Source of the DNA: an uncultured Planctomycetaceae bacterium
Lineage (GTDB): Bacteria > Planctomycetota > Planctomycetia > Pirellulales > Thermoguttaceae
DNA: 64,000 nucleotides
Direction: 5' to 3'
Assembly: GCA_946408825.1 (NCBI GenBank)
Contig: CAMJTU010000008.1
Location: 62,001 to 126,000 of the forward strand
Under the pieces are notes generated by a model. That model searched no databases. It saw only the letters and a list, made by a program, of their open reading frames with translations, and was not told where the DNA came from. Below, one piece after another: positions 61,048 to 64,000 of this stretch; the stretch's first letter is position 1, and each line of letters begins with the position of its first letter. The position numbers and the translations under genes are program-made.

Positions 61048-62115
61048 GTGAAAATTGCGCAAATTTCGGGAATCGCCGCTTGGCTGCCAGACGGACGATT
61101 GGACAACGCCGAACTCGTCAAAGCCTTCCCTAAATGGACTGAGGAGAAGCTTCGACGGAAACTCGGTATCGACGAGCGTCCGATCGCGGCGGAGAACGAG
61201 ACGGCGACCGACCTCGGCGTTCTCGCCGCGAAGCGACTCTTCGACGCGGGAATCGCGCGTCCCGACGAAATCGATTTCCTCGTCCTTTGCACGCAGTCTC
61301 CCGACTATCTTCTTCCGTCCTCCGCGTGCGTTATGCAGGCGCGGCTCGGACTGCGTCGGGAATGCGGCGCGTTTGATATCAATCTCGGATGCAGCGGCTA
61401 CGTCTACGGGCTCGGCGTCTGCAAAGGTCTGATAGAATCGGGGATCGCGAAGAAGGTTCTTTTCGTTACGGCGGAAACATACTGCAAGCATATCAACGAA
61501 CGGGACAGCGTTTCGCGTCCGATCTTCTCCGACGGCGCGGCGGCGACGCTTCTTGAGGCCGTCGAATACGACGCGAACGACGTTTTTTCCGGCGCCCCGG
61601 CGCTCGGTCCTTTCGAGTTCGGAACGGACGGGACGGGCGCGGACATGCTTATTGTCGAGGCGGGCGGCGCGCGGCTTCCGTCGAACGCGGAGACGGCGGT
61701 CGAGCATATCGACATGCACGGAAATTATCGGTCGCAAGATCAACTCTATATGAACGGGCCGGGCGTCTTTACGTTTTCGATCAACGTCGTGCCGCCCCTT
61801 GTCCGGCGGTTCCGCGACCTCGTCGCGCGTCATGACGCGGAAATCGACGCGTACGTTTTCCATCAGGCGAATAAGTTCATGCTCGACAGGCTTCTCGACC
61901 TGTGCGATATCGAACCGGAGAAATACTTCAACGACGTCGCGACGCGCGGCAACACGGTCTCGTGCACGATTCCCATCGCGATTATCGACGCGATGAAGAC
62001 CGGACTCGTCCAGCCGGGCCGGCTCGCGCTCCTCGTCGGGTTTGGGGTCGGGCTTTCGTGGGGCGCGGGACTCGTTCGTTTTCCCGAAAACTTCCGCGTC
62101 GTTCCTCTCGAATGA
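61048..62115 (+). CDS. 3-oxoacyl-ACP synthase III-like (KAS III) protein
   Basis: 355 residues from a GTG start. The KAS III catalytic triad is visible: Cys in INLGCSGYVYGLGV (~115), His in VFHQANKFMLDRL (~272) and Asn in TRGNTVSCTIPIAI (~302). It should condense an acyl-CoA with malonyl-ACP or a related thioester. Length exceeds standard FabH (~320) through an expanded region ~175-235 (GTDGTGADMLIVEAGG), a form usual in FabH-like ketosynthases of Planctomycetes, Bacteroidetes and Cyanobacteria, so initiation of fatty-acid synthesis is likely but a secondary-metabolite or special-lipid role is possible. argH starts 30 bp downstream. Confidence 0.88.
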   Translation: MKIAQISGIAAWLPDGRLDNAELVKAFPKWTEEKLRRKLGIDERPIAAENETATDLGVLAAKRLFDAGIARPDEIDFLVLCTQSPDYLLPSSACVMQARLGLRRECGAFDINLGCSGYVYGLGVCKGLIESGIAKKVLFVTAETYCKHINERDSVSRPIFSDGAAATLLEAVEYDANDVFSGAPALGPFEFGTDGTGADMLIVEAGGARLPSNAETAVEHIDMHGNYRSQDQLYMNGPGVFTFSINVVPPLVRRFRDLVARHDAEIDAYVFHQANKFMLDRLLDLCDIEPEKYFNDVATRGNTVSCTIPIAIIDAMKTGLVQPGRLALLVGFGVGLSWGAGLVRFPENFRVVPLE

Positions 62116-62145
62116 CGCGGCGCAACGCAATTGAAGGCGGCTATT

Positions 62146-63543
62146 ATGGCAGCGGAACAGAAGAAAGTCGTAAAACCTTGGGGCGGCGTCTTTACGGAGG
62201 CGACCGACGCGCTTTTTGAACAGTTCAGCGAAAGCGTCAGTTTCGACAGTCGCATGTACGAGCAAGATATCAAGGGCTCGATCGCGCACTCGAGGATGCT
62301 TTTCGACGTCGGAATCCTGACGAAAGAGGAATTTGAAGCGATTGAGCGCGAACTCCTCGCGATCAAGGAGCGAATCGCGCGCGGCGAGATGGAGTTCTCG
62401 ACTCAGCTCGAAGACATCCACATGAACGTCGAAACGGCGCTCGAAGAGAAGCTCGGCGACGTCGGGCGCAAGCTCCACACGGCGCGGAGCCGCAACGACC
62501 AAGTTTCGACCGATTTCCGGCTCTGGATCCGCGACGCGATCGACCGGCTCGACGCGCTCCTTTGCGGCGTCCAGAAGGCGTTCGTCGGACGTTGCGACGG
62601 CGATTTCGACGTCGTCGTTCCCGCCTATACGCACACGCAGCGCGCCCAGCCTGTTCTCGCGCCGCATATCTGGCTCGCGTACGTCGAGAAGTTCGAGCGC
62701 GACCGTGAACGGCTCGCCGACTGCCGCAAGCGCGTCAATACGCTCAGTCTCGGCGCGGCGGCGTGCGCCGGCACGAGTCTGCCGATCGATCGGACGAAGA
62801 CGGCGGAATACCTCGGATTTGAACGAATCGCGGCCAACAGCGTCGACGTGTCGAGCGACCGCGACTTCGCCGTCGAGTTTGCGTTCGACATGGCGCAGAT
62901 CGCGATTCATCTCAGCGGCTGGGCGGAGGATTGGATCTGGCAGTCGACCGTCGAGTTCGATTTCCTCAAGATCCCGCAAGCGTATAGCACCGGCTCGTCG
63001 ATCATGCCGCAGAAGGTCAATCCGGACTCGCTGGAACTGATTCGCGGCAAGACGGCGCGGGTCGTCGGCGCGCTTCAATCGCTCCTTATGCTGACGAAGG
63101 GAATCCCGCTCGCATACGACCGCGACTTGCAGGAGGACAAAGAGCCGGTTTTCGACGCGTTCGACACGGTCTCGATCTGTCTCGCGCTCGCCGCGCCGAT
63201 CGTCGCAGGGACGACGCTCAAGCGCGAATCGATCGCCGCGCGGCTCGACAAGGGCTATCTCGACGCGACGAGCTTCATGGAATACCTCATTCGCCAAGGG
63301 GTTCCGCAGCGTTCGGCGCATGGGATCGTCGGGCGCCTCGTCCGCAAAGGAATCGACTCCGGGCGCGCGCTCGCCGAGTTTTCGCTCGACGAATTCAAAG
63401 AGGAATGTCCGCTCGTCGACGAGAACGTTTACAAGTTCCTCGGCGCCGTCAACGCGGTCAACGCGATGAAATCCTACGGTTCGACCGCGCCCGACCAAGT
63501 GCGTTTTCAGATCGATTCATGGAAGAATAAACTAGGGCTTTGA
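62146..63543 (+). CDS. argH: Argininosuccinate lyase
   Basis: 465 residues from ATG 62146 with GAAGG upstream; a TTG at 62131 would add five residues. The N-terminus PWGGVFTEATDALFEQFSES, the THTQRAQPV segment with the catalytic His, and the fumarase/aspartase signature GSSIMPQKVNPD (~284) with the flexible-loop Ser identify ArgH. It cleaves argininosuccinate to arginine and fumarate, the last step of arginine synthesis. FabH-like gene upstream and RluD-family gene downstream are close (30 and 41 bp), so the three may be co-transcribed. Confidence 0.97.
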   Translation: MAAEQKKVVKPWGGVFTEATDALFEQFSESVSFDSRMYEQDIKGSIAHSRMLFDVGILTKEEFEAIERELLAIKERIARGEMEFSTQLEDIHMNVETALEEKLGDVGRKLHTARSRNDQVSTDFRLWIRDAIDRLDALLCGVQKAFVGRCDGDFDVVVPAYTHTQRAQPVLAPHIWLAYVEKFERDRERLADCRKRVNTLSLGAAACAGTSLPIDRTKTAEYLGFERIAANSVDVSSDRDFAVEFAFDMAQIAIHLSGWAEDWIWQSTVEFDFLKIPQAYSTGSSIMPQKVNPDSLELIRGKTARVVGALQSLLMLTKGIPLAYDRDLQEDKEPVFDAFDTVSICLALAAPIVAGTTLKRESIAARLDKGYLDATSFMEYLIRQGVPQRSAHGIVGRLVRKGIDSGRALAEFSLDEFKEECPLVDENVYKFLGAVNAVNAMKSYGSTAPDQVRFQIDSWKNKLGL

Positions 63544-63584
63544 CCGTCCGCGACTTACGCGAGAAGCGCGAACGAGGAGACGAT

Positions 63585-64000
63585 ATGACGCCGAAATTTT
63601 CCGACGACGAACACGACTTTGACGACGTCGAACCGCTCGACGAGCTTGAGCCCGTTGAGAGCGGCGCCGCGTGGCTCCCGCCCGAGGAGAAGGTCGGCGA
63701 GGTCGCCAAACGCGTCGTGACCGACGCGGAGTCCGGATGGCGTCTCGACCAGTTTCTCGCCGCGAAGTTTCCGCAGTATAGCCGCGTGCTGCTCCGCAAG
63801 GCGATTCAGGCGCCCGAGGGCGTCGACGTCGACGGGCGGCACGGCAAGCCGTCTTTTCGGCTCCGACCCGGCGACGTCGTCTCGTTCCGCATGATCGAGC
63901 CGCCGCGAGAGAGCCCGATTCCCGAGGACATTCCCCTCGACGTCCTCTATGAAGACGACGACCTCGCCGTCGTCAACAAGCCGGCGGACATGGTCGTGCA
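63585..64000 (+). CDS. RluA/RluD-family pseudouridine synthase, N-terminal part (3' end outside window)
   Basis: The frame from ATG 63585 (GAGGAG 6 nt upstream) is open to the window end, giving 138 residues. After an acidic leader of ~45 residues comes an S4 RNA-binding domain (GWRLDQFLAAKFPQYSRVLL, VDVDGRHGKPSFRLRPGDVV) and then the start of the catalytic domain, PLDVLYEDDDLAVVNKPADM, typical of RluA/C/D enzymes. The catalytic HRLD-Asp motif lies beyond the window. It modifies uridines in 23S rRNA. The acidic leader is longer than in most relatives. Confidence 0.87.
   Translation, partial: MTPKFSDDEHDFDDVEPLDELEPVESGAAWLPPEEKVGEVAKRVVTDAESGWRLDQFLAAKFPQYSRVLLRKAIQAPEGVDVDGRHGKPSFRLRPGDVVSFRMIEPPRESPIPEDIPLDVLYEDDDLAVVNKPADMVV

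Overview
The window looks like a chromosomal segment of a host- or sediment-associated anaerobic planctomycete. The evidence is gene content only: a DUF1559 pseudopilin-like protein paired with a small lipoprotein, Tat-exported Gfo/Idh/MocA (GH109-type) enzyme, a secreted FAD-dependent oxidoreductase with golvesin/xanthan-lyase-like flanks, an HzsA-like/SUMF1 fusion with CxxCH haem sites, ECF sigma factors followed by single-pass anti-sigma-like proteins, and many large secreted proteins without clear relatives. Coding DNA is GC-rich with strong GTC/GAC/CGC codon preference, which produces long antisense shadow frames that are not genes. No phage, plasmid, CRISPR, rRNA or tRNA was recognised.

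Layout. 1-300: tail of a CitB/DcuR-type response regulator. 450-7198 (minus): probable four-gene unit, pseudopilin-like protein, lipoprotein, large secreted protein, secreted FAD oxidoreductase. 7478-8687: a 93-bp direct repeat copying the 3' end and terminator of an aquaporin gene, enclosing a YhcG nuclease fragment and a small membrane protein. 8675-9337 aquaporin; 9608-11068 GH109-like enzyme. 11198-14205 (minus): four more members of the same small-membrane-protein family, then two members of a second membrane family. 14428-15816 MgtE. 16435-18737: ECF sigma/anti-sigma pair. 19082-22324: huge secreted thioredoxin-like/pseudo-trypsin/tandem-repeat protein. 22627-28453: housekeeping block NUDIX, rph, phoH, HD phosphodiesterase, ybeY. 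28867-32106: secreted protein made of two ~500-residue copies, followed by a decayed third-copy start and a cluster of short inverted repeats. 32890-38088: sdhCAB/frdCAB plus an AspT/SucE-type exchanger, a plausible fumarate-respiration and succinate-export unit. 38389-39933: outer-membrane porin. 40130-41292: AT-rich island with one orphan gene. 41478-52413: secreted hydrolase-like proteins, the HzsA-like/SUMF1 protein, a tandem glycerophosphodiesterase and an ADP-ribosylglycohydrolase. 52595-55168: a divergent sigma-like/anti-sigma-like pair. 55632-56348: an extremely cysteine-rich exported protein behind a near-consensus promoter. 56758-64000: serC, tex-like, fabH-like, argH and the start of an rluD-family gene.

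The clearest functional unit is SdhCAB + AspT-like exchanger: menaquinol-type fumarate reductase/succinate dehydrogenase coupled to dicarboxylate exchange. The most unusual material is the repeated membrane-protein families (8.1-14.2 kb), the pseudo-protease repeat protein, the self-duplicated 1079-residue protein with its decayed extra copy, and the Cys-rich protein. All functions are read from sequence by eye; no database search was possible.
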